From assembly GCF_000376565.1 (NCBI RefSeq), contig NZ_BARG01000083.1:46312-110311 (forward strand): a stretch of DNA of 64,000 nt. The letters run 5' to 3'. This DNA comes from Streptomyces hokutonensis. Lineage in GTDB: Bacteria; Actinomycetota; Actinomycetes; Streptomycetales; Streptomycetaceae. Below, in pieces: positions 7,520 through 15,453 of the stretch; within the stretch, counting starts at the first letter, position 1; each line of letters starts with the position of its first letter. A program made the translations under genes and the position numbers. The notes beneath the pieces are model-generated. The model had not been told where the DNA came from. It searched no databases and saw only the letters and a list, made by a program, of their open reading frames with translations.

Positions 7520-8787
7520 GCGGGCACTCCCAGTTGGCGGCTGAAGTGGTGCAGCTCGGGCAGTGCCCGGCGGCGGTCGCGGGCTGCCATGTCGGCGACC
7601 AGTTCGCGTACGGCCGGTCGGCGGATGTCCTGGGCCGCACAGCTCTCGGCGATGCGCAGGGCCTGGTAGCCGTCGGCGAGTCTGCCCTGCTGACTGTAGG
7701 CGCGGGCGGTCTCCACCCAGAGCGCGGCCCGGCGCTCGGGGACGGGAATGTGGCGTCGCATGAGGGGCCGTGCGGTTTCCAGCGCGATGCCGGCGTCGCC
7801 GAAGGAGACGGCCGCGCTGATCTCGTGCAGAGCCACGTTGGTGGGGCTGAAGTTCGCCCAAGCGTCGGGCCGGTCGAAGGAGACGTAGCGTGCCACTTCC
7901 TTGGCCTCGGTGAGGAAGTCCTGGGTGGTGGCGCGATCGCCGTTTCTACTGGCGGCGGTCACCCCGCGCAGCAACAACAGGCCGACCGCTGCCAGATACC
8001 GGGGCGAGCGCTGGTCGTAGGAACATGTGAGCTGGTCGGCAGTGTGGCGGACCATGTTCACGGCCTGGGCTGTGTGTTTCTCGCGTACGAGGACGTGGGC
8101 GTGAACGCGGACACTGGCGGCGAGGACGATGGGATCCCCCGACCGTTCCGCCTCGGCCATGGCCCGACCGGCCGCGAGCCAGGCGTTGCCCTGATCGGCT
8201 CGCTTCAGCAGCAGACTCACCGACGTCTGGTACGCGGTGGCGAGCAATCCGGACGCCTCCGCCGAGCCGGATGAGCCGCTGGCGGCATGGCGCAGGTCGG
8301 TGATCAGACCCGGCAGCGTCCGCTCCAGATCCGTGTAGTCGCACGTGCAGAACATCCGGCGTACGTCCCGTGTCCGGTCCCGTAGCTCGTCGATGTCCAG
8401 GGCTTGCCCGGTGGCAGCAGGGATCGTGCTTGGCAGCAGGACCTGTACCAGGTCGAAATGCGCTGCGGTGGACGACGGCGTAGCCGCGAGAGCTGCGACG
8501 CTCGCGGCCAGGAAGGTACGGCGGTGCATGTCCTCTGTTCCGGGGTCGGCGGGGCTGGTGTCGGAGGAGGCGGCGAGACCGAGACGGTCCAGTGGAATGT
8601 CCAGCACCTGCGCGATCTCGCGCAGCGTGCGCACGTCCTCGGTGCCCCTGCCGCTCTCCAGACGGCTCACCTTCGACTGGTGGTACCCCAGGGCGGCGGC
8701 AACCTCAGTCTGCGAACGCCGCTGTAACACGCGGGCCTGACGGATCACTTCGCCGATCCGTCTCGCTTCACTCTGTGCCTCGGCCAT
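7516..8787 (-). CDS. XRE-family regulator with TPR-like C-terminal domain
   Basis: A 423-residue protein with an N-terminal XRE HTH at about residues 7-65 (GEVIRQARVLQRRSQTEVA, then GYHQSKVSRLESGRG) and a long helical C-terminal part with repeated TPR-like pairs (LLATAYQTSVSLLLKRADQG; NMVRHTADQLTCSYD; LWVETARAYSQQGRLADGYQ). A short hydrophobic stretch FLAASVAALAATPSS near residue 90-105 links the two. Such proteins sense a ligand or partner through the TPR part and control neighbouring genes. It diverges from the operon starting at 8964, so it is the prime candidate for its regulator. ATG 8787 was chosen; GTG 8796 is nearer a GGGG run but too close to it. Confidence 0.85.
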   Translation of the reverse strand: MAEAQSEARRIGEVIRQARVLQRRSQTEVAAALGYHQSKVSRLESGRGTEDVRTLREIAQVLDIPLDRLGLAASSDTSPADPGTEDMHRRTFLAASVAALAATPSSTAAHFDLVQVLLPSTIPAATGQALDIDELRDRTRDVRRMFCTCDYTDLERTLPGLITDLRHAASGSSGSAEASGLLATAYQTSVSLLLKRADQGNAWLAAGRAMAEAERSGDPIVLAASVRVHAHVLVREKHTAQAVNMVRHTADQLTCSYDQRSPRYLAAVGLLLLRGVTAASRNGDRATTQDFLTEAKEVARYVSFDRPDAWANFSPTNVALHEISAAVSFGDAGIALETARPLMRRHIPVPERRAALWVETARAYSQQGRLADGYQALRIAESCAAQDIRRPAVRELVADMAARDRRRALPELHHFSRQLGVPA

Positions 8788-8830
8788 CTGTGCCACGGCC
8801 CCTTCTGCCGTCGCCGATCCTGCCAGCTCA

Positions 8831-8880
8831 ACCGAGCGTAACCGAGCGGCAATTGACCGCGATGCAGCTCCTGCATAAGT
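8831..8880 (+). promoter_or_regulatory. Possible operator and promoter of the cargo operon
   Basis: ACCGAGCG is repeated directly at 8831-8838 and 8841-8848, one helical turn apart. It is followed by TTGACC (8853-8858) and CATAAG (8874-8879), a fair -35/-10 pair with a 15-base spacer, pointing at the gene at 8964. The arrangement suits a regulator site just upstream of the promoter; the divergent XRE gene would be the obvious binder. The spacer is short, so this is tentative. Confidence 0.35.
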
Positions 8881-8963
8881 CATGCGGCGCCAGCACACGG
8901 CGTGGCCCCGCCTGCCTCCGAAGCGGTTGCGTGGAGTTGCCACACCGATCCAGGAGGCCGCTC

Positions 8964-9395
8964 ATGGAAGCGCATCAGATCCATTTCCCCGTTCACGGCA
9001 CACCTGCTGCCGCCAGCTCCGCGCGCCGGCAACTCGCCATCGGGATACGGGCCTGGGACGCCTCCCTCGATCAGGAACTCCTGGAAACAGCGGAGTTGGT
9101 CGCCGCCGAGTTGCTCGCCAACGCGGTACGGCACGCGGGCCACGGCCCCATCTCGGCCGGCGCCCGACTGAACGACGAACGCCTGCTGATCGAAGTGACC
9201 GATGCCAGCTCCAAGGCCCCGCAGATCGGACTGCCTGACGTGGAAGAGGAAGGCGGGCGCGGCCTGTTCATCGTCGCCGCCCTCGCGGACCGCCACGGGA
9301 TCGAGCCACTGCCATCCGGCAAGCGGTGCTGGGCCGAGTTCAAGGTCAGCGGCCCGGACCAGCCCTCACGATGCCTTCCCCTGCAAAGGAGTTGA
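8964..9395 (+). CDS. ATP-binding protein of the RsbW/anti-sigma kinase fold
   Basis: A 143-residue GHKL ATPase-fold protein: ETAELVAAELLANAVRHAG at about residues 45-63 is the N-box with its Asn, and EEGGRGLFIVAALADRHGIE at about 95-114 contains the G-box. Streptomyces have dozens of these RsbW-like serine kinases; only some act on sigma factors. AGGAGG at 8952-8957 and ATG 8964 give a clear start. It is the first gene of a coupled operon; only 3 bases separate its stop from the TTG start of the MurA-like gene. Whether it acts as a switch or has another role in the pathway is unknown. Confidence 0.85.
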   Translation: MEAHQIHFPVHGTPAAASSARRQLAIGIRAWDASLDQELLETAELVAAELLANAVRHAGHGPISAGARLNDERLLIEVTDASSKAPQIGLPDVEEEGGRGLFIVAALADRHGIEPLPSGKRCWAEFKVSGPDQPSRCLPLQRS

Positions 9396-9398
9396 CGG

Positions 9399-10718
9399 TT
9401 GACAGCCGTAAGGATTCCCCCGGTCGCCGCCGAAGTGGTCGCTATCCGGCCAGGCACCTCTCTCACCGGTTCCGTGACAGTCGACGGGTCCAAGAACGCA
9501 GCCCTGCCACTCCTGGCAGCCGCCGCGGCCCTGCACCGCCCAGTACATGTGGGCAACGTCCCGGCGAACACCGACGTCGAAACGATGCTCACCCTGCTCC
9601 AGCAGTCCGGCTGGCACACGGCCCACCCCGTCACCGATCCCCACACCGCGGTCATCCTGCCCAGCGACAGGCCGCAAGCGGAGCCCGACCCCGAGACCGC
9701 TGCACGCATCCGAGCCTCGTACTACCTCGTACCAGCACTGCTCGGCGCCTGCGGACGGGCCCGTCTCCCCTGGCCAGGCGGGTGCCGGATCGGGGAGCGC
9801 GGCATGGAACAGCACTTCGCGGTCTACGAGCGCTTCGGCGACCGTACGACCGTCGACGACCGGGGCTACCTCGTGGAAGCAGCCGCCGCACAGACCGGAA
9901 CGGTCTCGATCACGCTGCCCTTCCGCTCCCGAGGTGCGACCATCGCCGCCGTCCTGCGCGCGGTCGTGGCCGGACGCGCACTGCGGCTGGGCGGGCCCAA
10001 TCTCTCGCCGGAAGTGCTCAGTGTCGTAGAGGCGTTGCGGATGGCTGGATGGCAGTGCCGGGCCGGCGAGTCTCTTCTTTCGCTCGCGCCGCCCCCGTCC
10101 GCTCCCACGGAGTCCATCGCCTGGAAGGTGCCCGGCGACAAGATCGAGGCAGGCACGCTGGCCTGTGCCGTCGCAGTGACGGGCGGCGAGGCGCGTATCT
10201 GCGGCGTACGCGGCGATGACGTCGTTCCCCTGGTCAGCGCTCTACGACAGCTCGGTGTGCCCGCGAGCACCGAGGACGACGTACTGACCATCCACGCCCA
10301 AGACACCCACCCCACCAGCCGGCCGCTACGAGCCGTCGCCTCCCTCGCCCCCGGCGGCCTGGACGCCGACTTCGAACCGCCCCTGATGGCCTTGGCCCTC
10401 ACCCGCCCCGGCACCCATCTCTTCTCCGACACCATCAACCCCGGCCGCCACGGCAACCTCCTGCCTCAACTCGCCCGCCTCGGCGCCGAGATCCACGACC
10501 TGTCGCCCACCAAGTGCCGTCTCACCGGCCCGCAGCAACTGACCGGCACCGGAGTGGAGGCCACCGACATCCGCACGGGCTCCGCCCTGCTCATCGCCGG
10601 CCTCACTGCACGCGGTGTCACCACGCTGGGTGGCCTCGACCAACTCCGTCGCGGACACGCCGACTTGCCCACCAAGCTCCACGCCCTCGGCGCCGACATC
10701 TGTGAGGTCACCCCATGA
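9399..10718 (+). CDS. MurA-like enolpyruvyl transferase
   Basis: A 439-residue member of the EPT/RTPC family, close in length to MurA. Active-site features of MurA are kept: Lys32-Asn33 in VDGSKNAALP, the PEP-binding Cys129 in PGGCRIGERG, an Asp in GGLDADFEPP, Arg in TINPGRHGN and in ATDIRTGSA. It should transfer enolpyruvate from PEP to a hydroxyl of a nucleotide-linked sugar. Because the neighbours are nucleotide enzymes and the chromosome must have its own MurA elsewhere, the acceptor could be something other than UDP-GlcNAc, as in nikkomycin/polyoxin NikO-type enzymes that act on UMP. TTG 9399 follows AAAGGAG. It overlaps the next gene by 4 bases. Confidence 0.85.
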   Translation: MTAVRIPPVAAEVVAIRPGTSLTGSVTVDGSKNAALPLLAAAAALHRPVHVGNVPANTDVETMLTLLQQSGWHTAHPVTDPHTAVILPSDRPQAEPDPETAARIRASYYLVPALLGACGRARLPWPGGCRIGERGMEQHFAVYERFGDRTTVDDRGYLVEAAAAQTGTVSITLPFRSRGATIAAVLRAVVAGRALRLGGPNLSPEVLSVVEALRMAGWQCRAGESLLSLAPPPSAPTESIAWKVPGDKIEAGTLACAVAVTGGEARICGVRGDDVVPLVSALRQLGVPASTEDDVLTIHAQDTHPTSRPLRAVASLAPGGLDADFEPPLMALALTRPGTHLFSDTINPGRHGNLLPQLARLGAEIHDLSPTKCRLTGPQQLTGTGVEATDIRTGSALLIAGLTARGVTTLGGLDQLRRGHADLPTKLHALGADICEVTP

Positions 10719-11944
10719 GCCGACGGTTACGGAAGATCGTCGCTACGACCGACGTCCACTCCGCCTTCGACGCGGCCATGCCGATGCTCACCCACCTCCA
10801 CACCGCCAGGGCCGAGAGCCTGATCGTGGACTGCGGCGACTTCTTCGAAGGGAGCGGCTACTACCGCTTCGGCAAGGGCCAGATCGAGCGCGAGATCCTC
10901 ACCAGCCTGTACGACCTGCTCGCGCCCGGGAATCACGGCTGGCCGCACTACTTCGAACCAGGGCTGCACGACATGACCGTGTGCGCCAACGCCTCCGACA
11001 CCAACGGCAAACCGCTCTTCGACCGCGTGCGAATCAAGCGGATCGGCGGCCAGCGAGTCGCCATCACGGCGGTGATCGGTCCCCAGGCGTTCAACACGAT
11101 CCCCACCCGCGACCGCAAAGGCCACCGCGTCACCAACCCGGCCCATGCCCTGCGCGAGGTGATGCTGGAGAACCACCACCGAGCCGACGCCTGGATCGTG
11201 TTGTCCCACTCCGGCTTCGAGGAGGACCTGAAGCTGGCCGCCGCCTGCCCGTTCGCGGACGTCATCTTCGCCGGCCACTGCCACAGCGACACCTACGGCC
11301 CGGTGCGCATCGGCGACACCTTGGTCGTCAAGGGACGCGAACTCTGCATCGGCTACGCCACCGCAGAACCGGGCGGCAGCGGCTGGGCCGCCCGCACATG
11401 CACCTTTCCCAACGCCACCGCAGTTCCCGAAGACCTCGCTACGGTGCGGGAGAAGATCTCCCTCTTCAGCCGGAAGCTGGCGAGCCCGCTCGGAACCGTG
11501 AACGAGCCCTACCGCAATGGAGAGTTGGACCGCAGCCGTCTGCTGCGAGAGATCGCCGGTCGACTCCACTCCGGCCTCGGCGCAGACGCGGTGATCCTCA
11601 ACGAGACCGCGCTCCGTTCCGTACCGCTCGGCGAAGTACTCACCCTCGGCGACCTGTTGGCCATCGAGCCCTTCGACAACCACCTCGTCCACGCCGTCCT
11701 TCCTGACGAGCACGCCCAGGACCACGACAAGCTGCTCACGCAACTCGCTGAATGCGTGGGCCCGTTGGTCATCGCTCCCACGCCTCTTCCGTCGGCGATA
11801 AGCAGCGTGCTGACGACGGGCTACCTCGCCGACAGCCATCTGGGCGGCCGAACACATCAAGCCGGGCTCCGGCTCAGCCAAGCAGTACGCCGCGTCCTGG
11901 CCACCACCTTGCCCGGCGGCGCCACCGAGGGAGGCGAGCAGTGA
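10715..11944 (+). CDS. UshA-like metallophosphatase/5'-nucleotidase, cytoplasmic
   Basis: A 409-residue two-domain protein. The calcineurin-like metallophosphatase motifs are in order: TTDVHS (D-x-H) near residue 12, VDCGDFFEG near 40, APGNHGW near 70, LSHSGFEED near 168 and AGHCHSD near 189. After residue 255 a 5'-nucleotidase C-terminal domain follows (NETALRSVPLGEVLTLGDLL, then EPFDNHL). There is no signal peptide, unlike UshA, so it works in the cytoplasm. The GNH motif is followed by Gly rather than Glu/Asp. It would dephosphorylate a nucleotide or sugar-nucleotide made by the operon. It overlaps both neighbours by 4 bases. Confidence 0.85.
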   Translation: MSRRLRKIVATTDVHSAFDAAMPMLTHLHTARAESLIVDCGDFFEGSGYYRFGKGQIEREILTSLYDLLAPGNHGWPHYFEPGLHDMTVCANASDTNGKPLFDRVRIKRIGGQRVAITAVIGPQAFNTIPTRDRKGHRVTNPAHALREVMLENHHRADAWIVLSHSGFEEDLKLAAACPFADVIFAGHCHSDTYGPVRIGDTLVVKGRELCIGYATAEPGGSGWAARTCTFPNATAVPEDLATVREKISLFSRKLASPLGTVNEPYRNGELDRSRLLREIAGRLHSGLGADAVILNETALRSVPLGEVLTLGDLLAIEPFDNHLVHAVLPDEHAQDHDKLLTQLAECVGPLVIAPTPLPSAISSVLTTGYLADSHLGGRTHQAGLRLSQAVRRVLATTLPGGATEGGEQ

Positions 11945-12480
11945 TCCTCACCGGCCCCGAGATCACCGCCGCTGCCCGCGACGGTCGCCTGACCATCGAC
12001 CCCTTCGAGCTGGAGCAGGTCAACCCCAACAGCTACAACGTCCGCCTCGGCCCCACCCTGCTGACCTACGCCGACACCGTGATCGACTCCCACCGTCCCA
12101 ACCTCACGCGTGAGATGGAGATCGGGACAGACGGATACGTGCTCCAGCCCGGCGAGTTGTACCTCGGGCACACCCTCGAACAGGTCGGCTCCAACTCCTT
12201 CGTGCCGCTGCTGTTCGGCCGCTCCTCGGTCGGCAGGCTCGGCCTCTTCGTCGAAATCACCGCACCCATCGGCGACATCGGCTTCCACGGCCAGTGGACG
12301 CTGATGCTCTCGCCAGTCCGTCCGCTACGGGTGTACGCCGACATGAAGATCGCGCAGATCATGTTCTTCGTCTCCACCGGTGAAATTGACCCCTACCAAG
12401 GCAAGTACCAGGCCGCCACAGGTCCGCAGCCGTCGAGGTACTGGCGGGATGTCGCTCCGGTGAAGGCGGTCGCCTCGTGA
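11941..12480 (+). CDS. dCTP deaminase-like protein A (phosphate motif kept, catalytic Glu lost)
   Basis: A 179-residue protein of the dCTP deaminase/dUTPase fold. It has the phosphate-binding RSSVGR at residues 94-99 within FGRSSVGRLGLFVEITA, Asp112 in PIGDIGFHG, and a C-terminal lid YQGKYQAATGPQPSR typical of actinobacterial Dcd. However the residue that aligns with the catalytic Glu138 of E. coli Dcd (IVLEFYN) is Met122 here (WTLMLSP). It should bind a nucleotide but probably cannot deaminate alone. It overlaps protein B by 4 bases (GTGA), and B has the missing Glu, so a mixed trimer is an attractive idea. Confidence 0.8.
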   Translation: MILTGPEITAAARDGRLTIDPFELEQVNPNSYNVRLGPTLLTYADTVIDSHRPNLTREMEIGTDGYVLQPGELYLGHTLEQVGSNSFVPLLFGRSSVGRLGLFVEITAPIGDIGFHGQWTLMLSPVRPLRVYADMKIAQIMFFVSTGEIDPYQGKYQAATGPQPSRYWRDVAPVKAVAS

Positions 12481-13013
12481 TCCTGACCCGCCCCGCGATC
12501 AGAGCCGCCCTTCAGGCTGGCGAGATCACGATCGAGCCGTACGATCCCGCCCGTCTCTCCCCGAACGCCTACGACTGGCGGCTCGGCGACACTCTTCGCG
12601 TCTGCGCTGGTGAACTAGACGCCGCCGCCCCCACCGCGTTCGTCGAACAGGTCATCCCCGCAACGGGCTTGGTGCTCAAGCCGGAGGTGCTCTACCTCGG
12701 TGTCACGCTGGAGAAGACCGGTTCGGAGACGTACGCGCAGATGCTCAACGGCGATCGGACCATCGGCACCCTCGGCATCTGGGTCCACGTCTCCGCCCCG
12801 CTCGGCCACCAAGGTCACGCCATTCGCTGGACGTTGGAGATCCGGGCCGCCAAGCCCGTCCGGGTCTACCCGGGGATGACCTTCGGCAAGCTCGTCTTCC
12901 TCACCGCCTTCGGCACGTCGGCCAGCTACCAGCAGCAGCTTTCCAAGTACGCGACGACGGACGGCATCGACATCTCCCGCCTCTACGAGGAGATCCCCGG
13001 AGGAGTCCTGTGA
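12477..13013 (+). CDS. dCTP deaminase-like protein B (catalytic Glu kept, phosphate motif lost)
   Basis: A 178-residue paralogue of the preceding gene, alike from the first residues (VILTRPAIRAALQAGEITIE) to LYLGVTLEKTGS. The catalytic Glu is present (Glu121 in RWTLEIRA), but the RSSxxR phosphate motif is replaced by DRTIGT (93-98), the Asp of the active-site loop is His111, and the C-terminal lid is not recognisable. In dUTPase-fold trimers the active site lies between subunits, motif 2 coming from one chain and the pyrimidine pocket from another. A and B together would restore a complete site. Coupled by GTGA overlaps on both sides. Confidence 0.8.
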   Translation: MILTRPAIRAALQAGEITIEPYDPARLSPNAYDWRLGDTLRVCAGELDAAAPTAFVEQVIPATGLVLKPEVLYLGVTLEKTGSETYAQMLNGDRTIGTLGIWVHVSAPLGHQGHAIRWTLEIRAAKPVRVYPGMTFGKLVFLTAFGTSASYQQQLSKYATTDGIDISRLYEEIPGGVL

Positions 13014-14125
13014 GTCCCCGCCCAGCCGCCGGGCCGCTGGCCGCCACCCTGCTGGACCTGCCCGCCGGAAGTCCGGGCGGCAGCGTCGAACTCTTCCTCG
13101 ACCTCTACACGGGCGAGTGCCCCCTCATCCCCGCACGGGCGTTCATGCTCGGCCCGTCCAACCCGAAGCGTCTTCTCCCCGCTGGGCTCGACCTGCTGTC
13201 CGTGGCCGGCAAGTGCCTGGAAGGCCCGGCCTTCGGCAGCTACGTCACAGCCCTACGCAGGGCCCTCACAGCCGCGATCGACCCAAACCAGATCGGCGTC
13301 CTGCACCTTCAGCACCTGACATTCGGCGCCACCCCAGCCCTGATCCGAGCCCTGCCTCTGCATCCCCGCATCGCCCTGGTCCACGGCACCGACCTGATCT
13401 TCGCCGAGACCCACCGTGATCAACTCCGAGTCCTGCGCGAGACCGCGAGAGCCGCAGACGCGATCGTCGTGCCCACGGTGGCAATGGCCGACCGCCTGCT
13501 CAAGCTCGCCCCGCAGATCGACCGCAGGAAGATCACCCACATCCCCTGGGGCATCCCCGACCACCTGCTCACCGACCCACCACCCCGGCCAACTCGCGCC
13601 TCTGCCAGCCACCTACGGCTGCTGTACGCGGGACGGCTGACCGCAGAGAAGGGAGGCGACGCCCTGATCAAGAGCCTGGCGCCCGTGCCAGGTATCGAGC
13701 TGAGCATCGCTGCGCCTAGGTCCCAATTCCACGCCCTGGCACCGCTGTTGCAACGGGCCGGCCTACGGCCCCGCTACCTCGGCTGGCTCCGCCGTCCACA
13801 ACTGTGGAAGACGTTCGCCGAGCACGACGTACTGGTCATGCCGTCCACCACTCTGGAGGCCATGGGCCTGGTCGCGCTGGAGGCGCAAGCCTGTGGACTG
13901 CCCGTCCTCTACCAACCCGTACCCGGCCTCAACGAGGCCCTCGCCGCCTCCGGAATGGCCACAGATTTCACCAACTCGGCCGCTCTCGCCAGCGATCTGG
14001 ATCGGCTGCGAACTTCTCCGGGCCTACTCTCCGCGCTGCGGCAGTCGGGCTACGCGAACGCTGCTCGCTACCCACTGTCGGTTGCCGCACAAGCTCTGAT
14101 CGACCTCGGCCACCAACTCTCCTGA
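13010..14125 (+). CDS. GT4-type glycosyltransferase
   Basis: A 371-residue GT-B fold protein. The N-terminal Rossmann half has SPGGSVELFLDLYTG and LHLQHLTFGATPALI. The C-terminal donor-binding half has LLYAGRLTAEKGGDALIKSL, then DVLVMPSTTLEAMGLVALEA with the family E-x7-E pattern, then QACGLPVLYQPVPGLNEAL. No membrane segment or signal peptide is seen. It should transfer a sugar from an NDP-sugar (or use a nucleotide made by the operon) to an unknown acceptor. GTG 13010 overlaps the stop of the deaminase-like gene B, and AGGAG lies just upstream at 13000-13005. It is the last gene of the strictly coupled set. Confidence 0.85.
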   Translation: MSPRPAAGPLAATLLDLPAGSPGGSVELFLDLYTGECPLIPARAFMLGPSNPKRLLPAGLDLLSVAGKCLEGPAFGSYVTALRRALTAAIDPNQIGVLHLQHLTFGATPALIRALPLHPRIALVHGTDLIFAETHRDQLRVLRETARAADAIVVPTVAMADRLLKLAPQIDRRKITHIPWGIPDHLLTDPPPRPTRASASHLRLLYAGRLTAEKGGDALIKSLAPVPGIELSIAAPRSQFHALAPLLQRAGLRPRYLGWLRRPQLWKTFAEHDVLVMPSTTLEAMGLVALEAQACGLPVLYQPVPGLNEALAASGMATDFTNSAALASDLDRLRTSPGLLSALRQSGYANAARYPLSVAAQALIDLGHQLS

Positions 14126-14244
14126 GCAGGTACAGAAACCGGGCCATCCGGCGGGGCGAGGGCAGCCCCGCACGCCGTTCCTCCACTCACCCCACCCGCG
14201 TCACTACGCTGACCGACGGGATGCCCACTGCGAACAGGGAGACC

Positions 14245-15288
14245 ATGACGTATCGCACCGACCGCATCGAAGAGCTCCTGAATGAAGGCGTCCGAGACAA
14301 GGTCTACCCAGGCGCTGTATGGGCCGTCGGAGACGCCGCCGGAACCCGCATCCACGGCAACACAGGGGTTCTCGACCCCGAGCAGCCGGACGCGCCGATG
14401 CGGTCCGACACCGTCTTCGACGCCGCCAGCCTCACCAAGATCCTCGCCGTGTGGTCCTCCATCGGCTCCCTCTGGGAAGAAGGCAAGCTCGACCTCGACT
14501 CTCCCCTCGGTACCTTCTGGCCCGAGGTCGAAGGCCACGCGCTCGGATCGGTGACCGCCCGCCAGTTGCTGACCCACACGGCAGGCGTCCCTCTGCGGGC
14601 TCAACTCAAGAACCTGTACGGCACCGACCCGCAGGACATCCGCGACGGCGTGCTGAGAGAAGCACTGCACCGCCAGCCCGGAGAAGCCGTCGAGTACACC
14701 GACCGGGCCGCCCTCATCCTCGGTTACCTCGCCGAACACCTCTCCGGACACCGCCTCGATCAACTCGCCACGGAGCGGATCTGGCAGCCGCTCGCCATGA
14801 ACACCACCCGGTTCGGGCCGCTGCCCTCCGAGATCGCCGCGCGGTGCGCACCAACCGAACTCGACGAGGACACCAGCACTCACCTCAAAGGCGTCGCCCA
14901 CGACTTCTCCGCTCGACTGCTGGGCGGTGTGTGCGGCATCGCCGGCGCATTCACCGTCGTCGACGATCTCGCCGCTTTCCTGCATTACATGCTGGGCGAG
15001 ACTTCCACTTCTGAGCAGGCCGGCTTCGGGCCGGCCTGGGTGACTGAGTCGCTGACGATCCAGACCGGTGAACTGGAGCCCGTACGCGGCCTGTTCTGGC
15101 ACCCAGCTCCTGGTACCGAGCCGACCCAGGATGTCTGGGTGCACTACGGCTTCACCGGAACCGGCATGTGGATCTCACCCGACCAGGAGCGGTGGGCCGT
15201 ACTGCTCACCAACAAGCTCTACTACACCCGCGACCGCCAGCCCCTCACCGAGATCCGCAACACCTTCCGCGGACTTGCCTTCGGCTGA
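14245..15288 (+). CDS. Serine hydrolase, beta-lactamase/D-Ala-D-Ala carboxypeptidase family
   Basis: About 347 residues. The SxxK nucleophile motif is ASLTKILAV at about residues 62-70, the second motif is the YTD of EYTDRAALILGYLAEHLSG at about 150, and a third-strand candidate is HYGFTGTGMWI near 300. No signal peptide is seen, so a cytoplasmic esterase or amidase-like role is likelier than cell-wall work. It lies 119 bases after the coupled operon in the same direction and could share its transcript. ATG 14245 has GGGAG 3 bases upstream; ATG 14221 in frame is an alternative. Confidence 0.8.
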   Translation: MTYRTDRIEELLNEGVRDKVYPGAVWAVGDAAGTRIHGNTGVLDPEQPDAPMRSDTVFDAASLTKILAVWSSIGSLWEEGKLDLDSPLGTFWPEVEGHALGSVTARQLLTHTAGVPLRAQLKNLYGTDPQDIRDGVLREALHRQPGEAVEYTDRAALILGYLAEHLSGHRLDQLATERIWQPLAMNTTRFGPLPSEIAARCAPTELDEDTSTHLKGVAHDFSARLLGGVCGIAGAFTVVDDLAAFLHYMLGETSTSEQAGFGPAWVTESLTIQTGELEPVRGLFWHPAPGTEPTQDVWVHYGFTGTGMWISPDQERWAVLLTNKLYYTRDRQPLTEIRNTFRGLAFG

Positions 15289-15453
15289 GAAGCAGCCTGA
15301 CCGACGTCGTCGCCTGGAAGGAAACCCCAACTTCAGGTGGTTCCGCAGCGGAGTGATTTCGCGTCAGTCTTGCTACTCCGGTTCCTGAGTGAGCTAAGGA
15401 GTCAGGGTTGTAAAGCTCTCGGCTACAGGCTTACTGGGGAGATAGTTGAACAC

